Assembly: GCA_040437565.1 (NCBI GenBank)
Contig: JBDOQK010000009.1
Coordinates: 248,001 to 312,000, forward strand
Reading direction: 5' to 3'
Source: Albugo candida
Lineage: Eukaryota > Oomycota > Peronosporomycetes > Albuginales
Length of the DNA stretch: 64,000 nt
Made by a program: the position numbers and the translations under genes. Below are positions 43,294-53,169 of this stretch, piece after piece. How positions within the stretch are numbered: the stretch's first letter is position 1; each line of letters starts with the position of its first letter. The notes under the pieces were generated by a model. The model saw only the letters and a program-made list of their open reading frames with translations. It was not told the DNA's origin and made no database searches.

Positions 43294-44040
43294 AATATAA
43301 GGTGGAAATCGAGTTGGTTCTTGGAGGAAATTCGAGAAATGATTAGCCTAACTCGTTTTACGATCGTTGTGTCCACACAATAAATTGGTGGTGATCGCAA
43401 GTGTGGCGTACGATCATAAACCTGAGCACTCATTTATCTTCTACGGTATACAGAAATCAAATACCCTGCATGTGACGGAGCAAATGCGTGCGAGATTGGA
43501 ATGCAGGGTTCGGGCGGGGTGAGGTTTCTAATGAATCTTCAAGGCTTAAACCCTGAGCCCTTGGGAAAACGTTGCTATACAACCCAGGAGCAGACATTAC
43601 AAAATGTGACGGACGCGTTCTACACACCCGTAATCAACTCTCGTGTTGGTGGCACCAGCCAATCATATAAGCACATTGGTGTGACTCTTGATAGTGGTTT
43701 CAGGTTCAACATCCACGCCATTGCGACAACCTATCGAATATTTGTGAAATGAGCTGTGCCTTAATTTTGCTGTTCTGTGTGATCCGACGGTGAATAATCA
43801 GACAAAATGACTTGTCCGAACCATTAAAATTTCCAAAGATTCATTTTTATTCTCAGCTAGAGAGGATTTTCCCGCACTCTCGTCAAGCACTTGGTCTTCA
43901 TTTGTCATATACTGCTACAAATTGTCGAAAGTGGACATGATATTCTAGATTAGAAACATTTAAAATATGTGACAATCCTAATCTTGACAAATTACATATC
44001 ACGATTACTTGTTAATCGTAATTAGTAGCACCTGTACGTC
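43294..44040. other. Intergenic region, no gene recognised
   Basis: About 750 bp. An open frame at 43501-43752 (83 residues) has mixed composition and no splice or domain support. Confidence 0.5.
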
Positions 44041-45875
44041 ATGGACGTATCCGATGCAATGTTGGAAGAATTGATGGGAGGCGATTGCGATTATCTACCG
44101 AGTCAACAGGCTTCTGCGCTTCGAAATTCACAGCAAGAAGGCTCGACGTGTACTATACGAGATAAGAGTAGTGGAATCGATGAAGGCTGGATCGAGAACG
44201 CAATGCTCGATTCTTTATACTTGGAAGAAGCGCTATTCGACTTGCAATCTAGCTCTCTGGAAGTTTCACATGACAAAGGCGCTGGTCGGCAAGGATGTAA
44301 GAAAGAAATACGAGTTGAAAAGCACCAACCATCGCAATTTAATGCGCATGCGAACATTTCTGATCCAACACAAACCTTAAAGTCTTCAGGCAGTAGTGAA
44401 TCGATACAATTTAAACAAAGGCATACTTCAGCCCGATCTCAACAGAATATATTGCCGGCACATCAACAAGAAATCACACCGACGTTATCTGCTTCTGAAT
44501 ATATTAAAGCAAATCAATTGCAGCTCCCTGCTAAATGCGACGCGTCTCTTGTCTTTCAACTTGCACAACACAAAATCGAAATGCTTAGGAAACGATTGGG
44601 CAGTATGGTCAAGACCAATGCTTTTGACTTTACTATTGCGGAAACTTATTTTGATGACGCGTCAGGCGATTTAAAAGTGAAACCCCAATGTTCCCTGAAG
44701 GTGCGCTCTACTATAAGAAGTACTACGGCAGAGTATTCAAATCCACGAAACGCGATTCTCTGGACGCGGTTAAATGATCGGATTTTGCGGGTTGAAACTG
44801 ACGCAAAAGCGGTCGCAAGTGACATCGCTTTTCAAGAAAAATTAAAGTATACGTTTCGTAATCCTACTGGTAGTAAATCTCCCAATCAAACAGAGGCTGC
44901 AGCGAGAATCGATGGGCTCAAACACCGTCTAAAGGCAATTCTTCAGACTCAATTACGTAACATTTTTCAGCTCGATCAAATTCCTGAAAGTCAAAAGCAC
45001 TCGCTCAACGCATCATCTTCCATTTCTTCCTGTTTCCAGCACTCTATCGGCCATACTCTTCTCGATTTTGCAGCGATCTTCCATCGCGTTTACGGTGCTT
45101 TCATCGTCGAAGAATCCAAAAAATTGCCACCAGGAACACAAATCCTATGGCAATTACTCCCACTCGCAGCTACCGATGTAAAACAAGTCGCAAAGATTCT
45201 TAATACGCTTATTATGGAGCGGTATTCACACTTACAATTCAAAGAGGAGACAAATAATACAGAGACTCGAGAAATTCGACAGTTTGCCAAAGAATGTGTC
45301 AATGAGATCGTAATGGATGCAATCACTTACCATTTGGCGCCAACAATACAGTCACTTTACACGTGTTCTTACGCTCTCGAAGATGCTTTTTTTGCAAAGT
45401 GTTGTGAGAACTTGAGGTCAGACCCTTCAAAGCTTTTTCGGGCACTCAATATATCCATGAAGACGAGCGGAGATCCCTTGGATCACATCAAATCTATGTA
45501 CGATTCGTATCGTGAAGCTATCATTTTGATGGAGGAAATGCAATTGGAAATATCTTTATCGATTTTACTTCAGAGATGTACTCAGATATGCAAGCTGATA
45601 CAAAGAACGAATCAAAGCACAAGGTGAAGAGTTTGCGATTCTATAAAATTTGCTGATATGTTGCTGGTAGGTCGTCTTTAGATATGCGGAAATCGCTTGC
45701 ATTTGTTATTATTGCATCGCCGAAAGCGTGCCAGCAAATATATTCTCGACTGGCGATGCTGGGTAGTTTGGGCAAATATTCGTTTTATCAGTCGGAAACT
45801 TCGGTAGATGAGCTGTTTGATATCGCTGGAGCTGTGGAACATTTGACTTCACACTTTATATCGCTGCAAAGCTGA
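44041..45875 (+). CDS. Unknown helical protein, possibly VPS9-like C-terminus
   Basis: The main open frame 44041-45627 gives 528 residues. An N-terminal third is acidic and Ser/Gln-rich. A helical region starts near FQLAQHKIEMLRKRLGSM. The C-terminal third is all helical and includes QSLYTCSYALEDAFFAKC and DPLDHIKSMYDSYREAIILM. A downstream coding-like frame at 45684-45875 reads LAFVIIASPKACQQIYSRLA and SVDELFDIAGAVEHLTSHF. Together these resemble the helix order of VPS9 domains (Rab5 guanine-exchange factors), whose core has Y-V-I-I-x-A-x-P and a later A-V-E-x-L. The connecting intron is unresolved: a donor at about 45577 and acceptor before 45681 would keep frame, but the donor is weak and the signature ADD is not visible. 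Gene reality is well supported; the VPS9 idea is tentative. Confidence 0.6.
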
Positions 45876-45955
45876 GTGTGGATGAAGTTCATGTGTACAT
45901 TTACAAAGTTTGAGAAGCGGAAGCGGTAAACAAGGAATTCTTAAGGCGGATCACG

Positions 45956-47429
45956 TTAAGCATCATATTCCATGAGAGCAAGTGTGTTTGTATCTGGTAT
46001 TCTAACTTCCGGCTTGACGCCACTTTCAGTGTCAAACGCATCCAATAAAAGTGGTTCTACTTGTTTCGACTTTGGATCGCTTTTTTCTTCACGAATAGTA
46101 TTCTCAGATGGAACTGGAGGCATTCTTCCTGCTAAAAAGCACACTTTATGTTCCTGCAGATACTTTTCCCAATCAAATTGCTGTCGTTTGTACAACTCCA
46201 GAGCAGCTCGAGCATCCTCGACCTAAAGAGCCAAAAGTTTAGCGATTACAATCATTTGATCCACATAACTTACAGAATCGTGCTCTCCTTCTTGAATAGA
46301 CCTCTTGAGAAACTCAGCTGCTAGTGTTTTTAATGACCGTGGAAGAAGTTTCTACGTGAGTGAATGTAAGAGGCCGGATAGCATTTTTCACCCTCAAACT
46401 TTCTCCTCACCGTCCCGTTCTTCCGATAGCGCATGTACGGGCGATATCGAGCTGTATCACGAGTTTGACGCTTTGGATGGCTCAACATAAGCGCCTAACA
46501 AAAATGTGAGTCATCACTTCCTCCATTCAATAAAGTTTGATGCACCTGAAAGTCATTTTTTAAAGCATGGCCGACCACGATTTTGTCCTTTAGAAGCGCT
46601 CCAACTTCTTTCAGACACTAAAAGAGATGAGAAAAACGTACACGACCAAAGCTAAAGATTCATTGATACCTGTGAGAACGAGATCGCATTTTTAAAAGAG
46701 CGAGGTCGGATTCCACTCACTCGCGTTCGATAATCTGGAAGCACTCAAATTGTCANNNNNNNNNNNNNNNNNNNNNNNNNNNNNNNNNNNNNNNNNNNNN
46801 NNNNNNNNNNNNNNNNNNNNNNNNNNNNNNNNNNNNNNNNNNNNNNNNNNNNNNNGTACACGACCAAAGCTAAAGATTCATTGATACCTGTGAGAACGAG
46901 ATCGCATTTTTAAAAGAGCGAGGTCGGATTCCACTCACTCGCGTTCGATAATCTGAAAACACTCAAATTGTCAATACATTGAGTATCTTTAGTGAGGATG
47001 AGACTCACCTGTGACTTTCTCGACCGGACTTACTGTGCGATCAAAAAGCACATTTCCATCAAAACCGATGATGCTACAACGCGCTAAGGCATCCTGTCGT
47101 CCATCGGTCCCAACACCAACCATTTCACAATCCATTGCTAAGATATCGGATTTTTTGATCCATTTGGCGATCATGGACTCCTTCTTAAGCTCTTTTTGTA
47201 ATAACCTACTAGCTGTCTTGGCAGATTGTGGGTTCAAATCGCATTTTTTCAAGGCCGTGCGTGAGACTTGAATTTTGGCTTTCATTGCGTTCCAATTTGC
47301 ATCAGGAAGCTTTGCATTAAGAGATGATGAGGTTGTTTTGCATAATTTTGTTGGTTTGGGTGCATGAGCTGCAGAATCTTTATGAAATTGGCTCTTAACC
47401 GAGTCATTAATCCTGCGCTTAATCGCCAT
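45956..47429 (-). CDS. REXO4: REXO4-like RNA exonuclease (DEDDh)
   Basis: DEDDh 3'-5' exonuclease of the REXO4/Rex4 group, linked to ribosomal RNA processing in the nucleolus. Exon 1 (47009-47429) has a Lys-rich N-terminus and ILAMDCEMVGVGTDGRQDAL, with the first catalytic Asp and Glu. Next exons give DYRTRVSGIRPRSFKNAISF, then CLKEVGALLKDKIVVGHALK (second Asp region follows), HPKRQTRDTARYRPYMRYR (third Asp) and KLLPRSLKTLAAEFLKRSIQ, then GEHDS joined to VEDARAALELYKRQQFDWEK (the catalytic His and last Asp). A lineage-specific tail closes the protein. Introns are 40-60 nt. A gap with 118-bp duplicated flanks (46638-46755 against 46856-46973) repeats one exon; two or so mismatches between the copies suggest allelic or sequencing differences. 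Confidence 0.93.
46638..46973. repeat. Unmerged contig overlap around a 100-N gap
   Basis: 46638-46755 and 46856-46973 agree except for about two or three bases near their ends. One REXO4 exon appears twice because of this. Confidence 0.85.
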
Positions 47430-48049
47430 GAGCGCACTATTACAATACCGATATTCACCGATATGACCACGTCAGTGAGTTTCATCTTGTCGGTGGTGTA
47501 ATACTATTGGCCAAAAGACCACGCACACCATTTTAGGATTAGGCCCTAGACGGACTGCAGTGATGGACGCATCGATTAACAAGGATTTGACTTGAATAAA
47601 ATTAGTTTTGAGGTTCCAGGATAGTAACATCAAGTAATTGAAGAGCCAAAGTTTTGTCTTAGAAAGCTGGTGATATAATGGACTCTTTCATTCCAAAGTA
47701 GTACAAATATTCTTATGCTTATACAACGCCAACGACACTTGTTCGATTTTGAGTCGCATAGAGGATGCTGCTTCGTGAAACTCACAGTAGCTCTTTTTGC
47801 TGTCAGCTTTGTGCCTGGGTATTTATGTCATTAGACGATACTTAAGCTAAATTATCCACTCGTTACTTCGACTATGTGGTGCATGACATCATTCCATAGC
47901 GCAATCGGGAACCGTACTTATCCGGCGAATGGATGCAGCTACCTAGTCCCCCAGAGTGCAATTAGTGCGGGTCGTCGACCAATAAAAAGCCATGTTCGAT
48001 GTCAGTAAAGCCAATTCCAATAGTCACAAATTTCGTTACGTCGCATAGT
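47430..48049. other. Promoter interval between divergent REXO4 and the YWTD gene
   Basis: About 600 bp. No clear element or further gene is seen. Confidence 0.5.
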
Positions 48050-49459
48050 ATGCGCTATATCTCGCTTCTTTGCTGTTACCTAGTAGCTCAAAGTCGTTCA
48101 TTTGACTCTGTTGTTTACTTCCGAAAGCAGCGACAAGGTTCAATTTGGTCAAAAGACAGTCGCTGCTCGCGTAAAGAACGTCTTGAAAATTTGGCTGCGA
48201 CAACAAATCAATGTGAACCCTTTAACACAACCAAACTTGAAGGAACCGACCAAGCTGCTCGTTTTATCAATCTAAGCCTTCATAGTAACTCCCATGAATT
48301 GTACTGGAGTGATTATAGATCCATTAAACGTGCAACAATTGACGGACGCAACATCCAGGCTGTAGTTGGAGTAATTGCAAATGTGAGGTTCTATGGATCA
48401 CATCTATGCCAAGAAGACATACAAATGATAACAATCCGGGGTGTACCTTGCGTCTCTATCACAAAAAGGAATGACACTTTTGTGGAGTGCTTGACTTCAC
48501 TTCCTTTCTCACAAAATGAGTGGCATCAGATCACCGGTAATGATTGTGCTCTTGTGACAACCCGAGGCAAGATAGAAGGTGTAGTTGAGAACGCGGAGGA
48601 CATGGAACGGATCGATCCGTCTTTGCCCCTTATAAAATCTATCTCATTGTCTTTGAAGCCCGTGTTACCGCATTCAATTGCGTTTGATGACAGCGAGGAT
48701 ACGACGCTATCTGATGATTCCAATTGGCTTTATTGGTCTAATTCTGCTGACGGTAAATTGTATCGCACTCATATTAGGACTAATGCGCTGGAAGAAATAG
48801 CGAATAATGTGTGGGCTGTGCGTGGTATTGTAATTGCAAGGCGATGGAATGCGATATTCTTCACTTTGGAAAATAAGGGAAAAGTCATGTACAAAACGCT
48901 CGATTCGTTAGACCCAAGCACACCTGCCAACGTGCTATTAGATAATTTGAAATCGCCGCGTGGTCTTGCGATCGATAAAACGCAGGATAATATGTTTTTC
49001 ACGGAAAAGACCGGTCGGGTGTATCAAGTGAACCTTTATATGAAGAATGCTAAACTCCGAGGGTATACTCGAAAAGTGATCTCTCTTCCTTCCATCACAC
49101 GGCTGAATGCAATTGCCGTGAGCGTAGGTTACCTCTATTGGGTTGAAACCAATTCTAATCTCATCGTTCGTGCTTCACTTGATACCCTGATCCGTCAAGT
49201 TTTTATCGGCTCTCGCGATCACGCAAACAGCAAGCGGATCAGTTGGCCACGTAGTGTTGTGATTGTCCAAGATGAAATCGAAGGAGATGTTGTGTACTTT
49301 TCAGAATATATCGGGCGCATATCAAAGTTCAGCATGGACCAAGAAGTGGAAGTGATCATAGATGAATTGGCTAACAATGCATTGAGAGTCCTGGATCTCA
49401 GTCTCCAATATGACAGCATAGCAAGTACGGGTGTGCTTCATTTCTTTGCGCTGGAATAA
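48050..49459 (+). CDS. Secreted YWTD-type beta-propeller protein with TIG-like insert
   Basis: Predicted secreted protein of 469 residues. I chose the ATG at 48050 because it gives a clear signal peptide (MRYISLLCCYLVAQSRS); an in-frame ATG at 47999 would place 17 polar residues ahead of it. The body has LDL-receptor-type propeller blades: ELYWSDYRSIKRATIDGRNI, NWLYWSNSADGKLYRTHI, FFTLENKGKVMYKTLDSL, NMFFTEKTGRVYQVNL, YLYWVETNSNLIVRASLDTL and VVYFSEYIGRISKFSMD. After the first blade an insert reads VRFYGSHLCQEDIQMITIRG with PCVSITKRNDTFVECLTS, resembling an IPT/TIG fold with its usual Cys pair. No membrane anchor or EGF module follows, so it is not a receptor of the LDLR type. An extracellular binding role is inferred; the ligand is unknown. 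Confidence 0.78.
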   Translation: MRYISLLCCYLVAQSRSFDSVVYFRKQRQGSIWSKDSRCSRKERLENLAATTNQCEPFNTTKLEGTDQAARFINLSLHSNSHELYWSDYRSIKRATIDGRNIQAVVGVIANVRFYGSHLCQEDIQMITIRGVPCVSITKRNDTFVECLTSLPFSQNEWHQITGNDCALVTTRGKIEGVVENAEDMERIDPSLPLIKSISLSLKPVLPHSIAFDDSEDTTLSDDSNWLYWSNSADGKLYRTHIRTNALEEIANNVWAVRGIVIARRWNAIFFTLENKGKVMYKTLDSLDPSTPANVLLDNLKSPRGLAIDKTQDNMFFTEKTGRVYQVNLYMKNAKLRGYTRKVISLPSITRLNAIAVSVGYLYWVETNSNLIVRASLDTLIRQVFIGSRDHANSKRISWPRSVVIVQDEIEGDVVYFSEYIGRISKFSMDQEVEVIIDELANNALRVLDLSLQYDSIASTGVLHFFALE

Positions 49460-50124
49460 AAAAATTGTATGCGCACTATAACTCTCCTCAATGTTCATTC
49501 AGCAATCAAGTGCGCTTTGGTAAGTCAATGAAAGGACCTATGACAAAAAAAGTGTACTTGTGCATAAGCACATGTACAAAAGATAAAAGTTGAATTTACA
49601 AAAAGAAGACATACTTTGCCGATGAAATTTGGTCCATGTACGAGCGATGACGGTGGGAAATAATATCGCTCGTGATTTGTTCACTCATTTCTGAAGCACA
49701 AAACAAATTTCAGACAAACCATCACACAAAAATAAATGTAACGAACCTTATGTAAAGTAAGAAATTTAATTGTCAAATCGTATAGTTATCACAGGCATAA
49801 TTTTGTCATCAAGCAAACAAGAAACAGTCCGTTACCCATTCAATTCTCAGATTACAGACATGAGACAATCGTACTAAATTGTTACAATGAAAACGAATCT
49901 GTCACTACAACGGCGCATCGATTATCTTTGTTTGTAATTTCTAGTCAATCATGAGTAATACTTATAATGAAATCAGTGAAAATAGGGACATGGATTGTTG
50001 AACATTCGTGTCACGTATTTACCTTCCAATAAAATTTCGCATAAATAAAGTGTCAGCTCAATATAGTGACAAAAATGAGCATCCATCGACTAGTTCGTTT
50101 ATCAAACGAGCACATCTTCTTTGA
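49460..50124. other. Intergenic region, no gene recognised
   Basis: About 660 bp, AT-rich with short A-runs; no open frame of note. Confidence 0.5.
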
Positions 50125-51087
50125 ATGCTGCAGGACTCAAACGGGACCGTAAGTGAGCGCCAAAGCAACTCTTCTGTGACTTCCAAGGCGTCTTTGAAAT
50201 GTTCTAAAAGCGACACAATGCTGCTGAACTTTATTTTGAATCCAATACCAGCGCATTTTTCTAGATCGGTATGCGATACGAAATCAAATCCTTCGATCCC
50301 ACCGGCTTTAGTTGCTAGAAAGAAAAGAGGACGACGAGCAATGTTACCTAAAATGAACAATAGCGAGAGAGGAAAGTATTACCGCAAAAAACATCAAACG
50401 TATGAGAAGGATCTTCGAATGCAAGTAAGGATTTTGGAATCGGATGTACGTCGACTATCGGTTATTCGGGGAATTCTCATCGAGCTACTCTTGAGTACCA
50501 ATAACATACCAATGCATCTACACATTGCGATCGTGCGAGAATATCATTCCGTATTCCGTCACGGATTGCAGAGTAAACCAACAAGACACACAACAAAATC
50601 GCGGAGCTGTCATGAGCTATTGGCTACGACATGCAATCAAAAAATGTTCATTGAAGGTTTCATGCTGAACGACGTCAAATTTGGAGATACGCAAGGGGCA
50701 CATGCCATTATGGAATTATGGAAATTATATTCTGAGTTTTATACATCAGTGTGCTTGGAGTTGACATCAATCACTGTGGTGTCTGAGACCCCTTCTCCAA
50801 TTGTCTTGGCTAGTGGGAGGATGGAAGTAACTCACAGGAAAAAAATACTCGAAACCATATTTCCGAATGGTCTTTGCTCACAAAATATGCGACAACGACT
50901 ACTGCGAGCAAATATCTCATTTCCATGTCAAGCTACATTCTATTTTTCTTCTACTGCGCGTATATGGCGACATGATTTTAATGTAAATTTCGTACAAGGC
51001 TTCATGGATTCGTTAGGAAGCCTCAGTGACACGCTCACATTACTCAACAGAGTCACCATCCGGAATAAGAACTGTCTGGACATTTGA
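50125..51087 (+). CDS. bZIP-like transcription factor with unusual basic region
   Basis: A 320-residue intronless protein. A basic stretch ARKKRGRRA is followed by NNSERGKYYRKKHQTYEKDL and a leucine-spaced helix MQVRILESDVRRLSVIRGIL (about residues 78-120). The normal bZIP core N-x7-R is replaced: positions expected to be Asn-Ala-Ala-x-x-Ser/Cys-Arg read GKYYRKK. The C-terminal module FIEGFMLNDVKFGDTQGA, then MELWKLYSEFYTSVCLEL and RKKILETIFPNG, is a compact alpha/beta region of the kind seen after the zipper in other oomycete bZIPs. It is expected to be nuclear. DNA contacts and partners cannot be predicted because of the altered core. bZIP variants with changed core residues are a known oomycete feature. 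Confidence 0.72.
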   Translation: MLQDSNGTVSERQSNSSVTSKASLKCSKSDTMLLNFILNPIPAHFSRSVCDTKSNPSIPPALVARKKRGRRAMLPKMNNSERGKYYRKKHQTYEKDLRMQVRILESDVRRLSVIRGILIELLLSTNNIPMHLHIAIVREYHSVFRHGLQSKPTRHTTKSRSCHELLATTCNQKMFIEGFMLNDVKFGDTQGAHAIMELWKLYSEFYTSVCLELTSITVVSETPSPIVLASGRMEVTHRKKILETIFPNGLCSQNMRQRLLRANISFPCQATFYFSSTARIWRHDFNVNFVQGFMDSLGSLSDTLTLLNRVTIRNKNCLDI

Positions 51088-51867
51088 TATTCATCAGTGT
51101 GGTATCATGATGAACTTAAAAGGACATACTGTTAAATCGATAATGTGCTGCCCCGTAAATGGAACAAAAAGGGTGATCGCGAATATGATTGGTAGCACCT
51201 GTTACAGCTTTTTTATTTGTCAAAATTCAATGAAAAGAGATTAGCCCACGCGTGCTCAATAAATGGCTTATGTTATTAACAACTTTTTACTGGAATCTAA
51301 AGATTGTATCATTTAACGATTTCCTGAGATTTCGCCGTTCCCGTCCGTTCAACAAGAGGTGTTTCCATTCATCCAAACGGCTGTTAGTTTCGTGCGAATC
51401 GTTATTTACGTACGATTTTTACATTAATATTACTGCTTTTCATTATTATTACATCTATGTGTCCCAGAAAATTTGGTGGTCAGCGGGACATTACAAAAGC
51501 ATTATCCTCGGCTTTCATAGAAATCGTGAGCTGTCACGTATCCTTATGATTCACGTGGATTACTATTGACGCGTTTTAAAATTTTTGAAGTTTGATGAAA
51601 GACCTTCCGATATACTAATTGGCTTACAAGTCTTACATGCATACAATCATTTATCAAGTTGATGCCATGACTCGATTTTATAGATGCATTAATATTACGA
51701 GCAAAAAGAATAGCATATCATCTAGGAGCAACCTTGGGACTATTTCCTTCTAGTACACCATACCAGAAAACTTGCTAATTTGCAAGGTCAAAATTTCATC
51801 ATTATCTCTTTAGCAAACAAAATTTAGGCTGGGTCAAATGTTCATATGATATCAAATAGAAAAAAAA
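51088..51867. other. Intergenic region, no gene recognised
   Basis: About 780 bp between converging genes; frames at 51026-51569 are short and without domains. Confidence 0.5.
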
Positions 51868-53169
51868 TCAAAGCAAAAAGGGTGTGAAGTTACTGCTACT
51901 TGGACTCGGCTTGTCTATGCAGGTGTGACCAAATTCAGAGGAAAATTTGTCAATGAATGAGTTTGCGTGTTTCATGGCCATACCCGAGAGAATATGGGCT
52001 AGATCAAAGCTGTCATTCTTTTTTTCATTCGTGCTGTTTTGAACTTTTCGGACGAAATGCTTCTCGAATGCACTCACAATACTTCCAGCATCCTGAGTAT
52101 GAAATGAGAGTTGAGCCACTTCTCCAATATCAATAAAAATGTTCTTCACATGTAATTCACTCAGTCGGGTCTTGATTCGATCAAGAATCTGATCAAAGTT
52201 CTTGGATGAAACAAGACCTACAAAATCGCCCATGGATAAATCTTTGCATCCAATTGCGCCCGGCGCACAGCTTAGTTGATCAATGTAGACGTCCATCAGC
52301 CCATGCACATTATTAACCAGCAGAGAAAAAGTACCCGTAATGTTTTTCGGTGAACAACGGAGCGGATGTGCTAGGGAAAGCAGACAAGGATGGCCAAAAC
52401 TCTTTTCTTTCTGTTCAATTTGCACTGTCACATTTCCAGAGATATTGATAGCTTGCATATCTTTGAAGCCTAGTCGAAGGTAATTCGTATCAAGGATCTG
52501 AATGTGTTCTGGTGACATAGAGGACAATCCGGTAACCTTTACCTCATGCGCTGTCATCGCAATCCCAAAAGTAGTTTTCATCAATTCTGTATCGAAAGCA
52601 TCGAAATTCTTCTCATGAATTTCAACAGTATCGAGACGTCTCAGAACGAACTGAATGAATGTGCGGTAATTATCAATCATCCCATTTATCGCATTGACTA
52701 CCTCTGCGTCGTCTTTCAAATTACGGTGCACACATTCTGTGCCCAGATTTGCTGCGTTGGTACCAGGGCTTGCGACGTTGGTAGTTGCATCAGAAGTATC
52801 AGCAGTCAAAGCTACTCCATTGGTGATATTTTCTCGGACGATGGGAGCATGAACGACTTGATTGCTGGAAGCTTCTCGGATGACAGGAGTGGTCTCGCCA
52901 TAGATTCCCTGAGTGTTTAGCGCTGGAGGATTCTCGGTAGGCATGACTTGATTGTTTGCAGTTGGAGGATCTTCGATAGACAAAACTTGACTTTTTGTAA
53001 CTGGGGCATTGAGAGAAGACGGATATTCACCCGGAGTATTGATCAGAGGTCGCTGAAGGTCCGTGCCATTTATTGAAGGATAACTGGGTACATCGGAATA
53101 GGCTGTTGATGTCAAAATTTGGAAGATTACGATCGCAACAAGAGAGCCGAGACCGTCGAATTTGGTCAT
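51868..53169 (-). CDS. Secreted six-cysteine protein, paralogue A (effector candidate)
   Basis: A 433-residue protein with a signal peptide (KFDGLGSLVAIVIFQILTS, cleavage near TAYS). It has a 110-residue Pro/Asn/Thr-rich linker with loosely repeated phrases (SIEDPPTANNQ, PTENPPALNTQ) and a folded domain from GTECVHRN. The domain holds six cysteines in CVHRN, GHPCLLSLAHPLRC, LSCAPGAIGC and GHTCID, and contains VKVTGLSSM, LSMGDFVGLV and SSEFGHTC. All six cysteines and these blocks align with paralogue B at 55.8 kb on the opposite strand. The pattern xVxVTGLSSx followed by long beta segments recalls TULIP/BPI-like lipid-binding folds, but that is a guess. There is no membrane anchor. I do not recognise a named family. 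Secretion plus fast divergence makes it a candidate host-interaction protein if the organism is a pathogen. Confidence 0.78.
   Translation of the reverse strand: MTKFDGLGSLVAIVIFQILTSTAYSDVPSYPSINGTDLQRPLINTPGEYPSSLNAPVTKSQVLSIEDPPTANNQVMPTENPPALNTQGIYGETTPVIREASSNQVVHAPIVRENITNGVALTADTSDATTNVASPGTNAANLGTECVHRNLKDDAEVVNAINGMIDNYRTFIQFVLRRLDTVEIHEKNFDAFDTELMKTTFGIAMTAHEVKVTGLSSMSPEHIQILDTNYLRLGFKDMQAINISGNVTVQIEQKEKSFGHPCLLSLAHPLRCSPKNITGTFSLLVNNVHGLMDVYIDQLSCAPGAIGCKDLSMGDFVGLVSSKNFDQILDRIKTRLSELHVKNIFIDIGEVAQLSFHTQDAGSIVSAFEKHFVRKVQNSTNEKKNDSFDLAHILSGMAMKHANSFIDKFSSEFGHTCIDKPSPSSSNFTPFLL

Noticed and set aside
51868-53169. Mucin-like or cell-wall protein because of the Pro/Thr/Asn linker
   Set aside because: The linker is not a regular repeat, and the conserved part is the six-cysteine domain shared with paralogue B.
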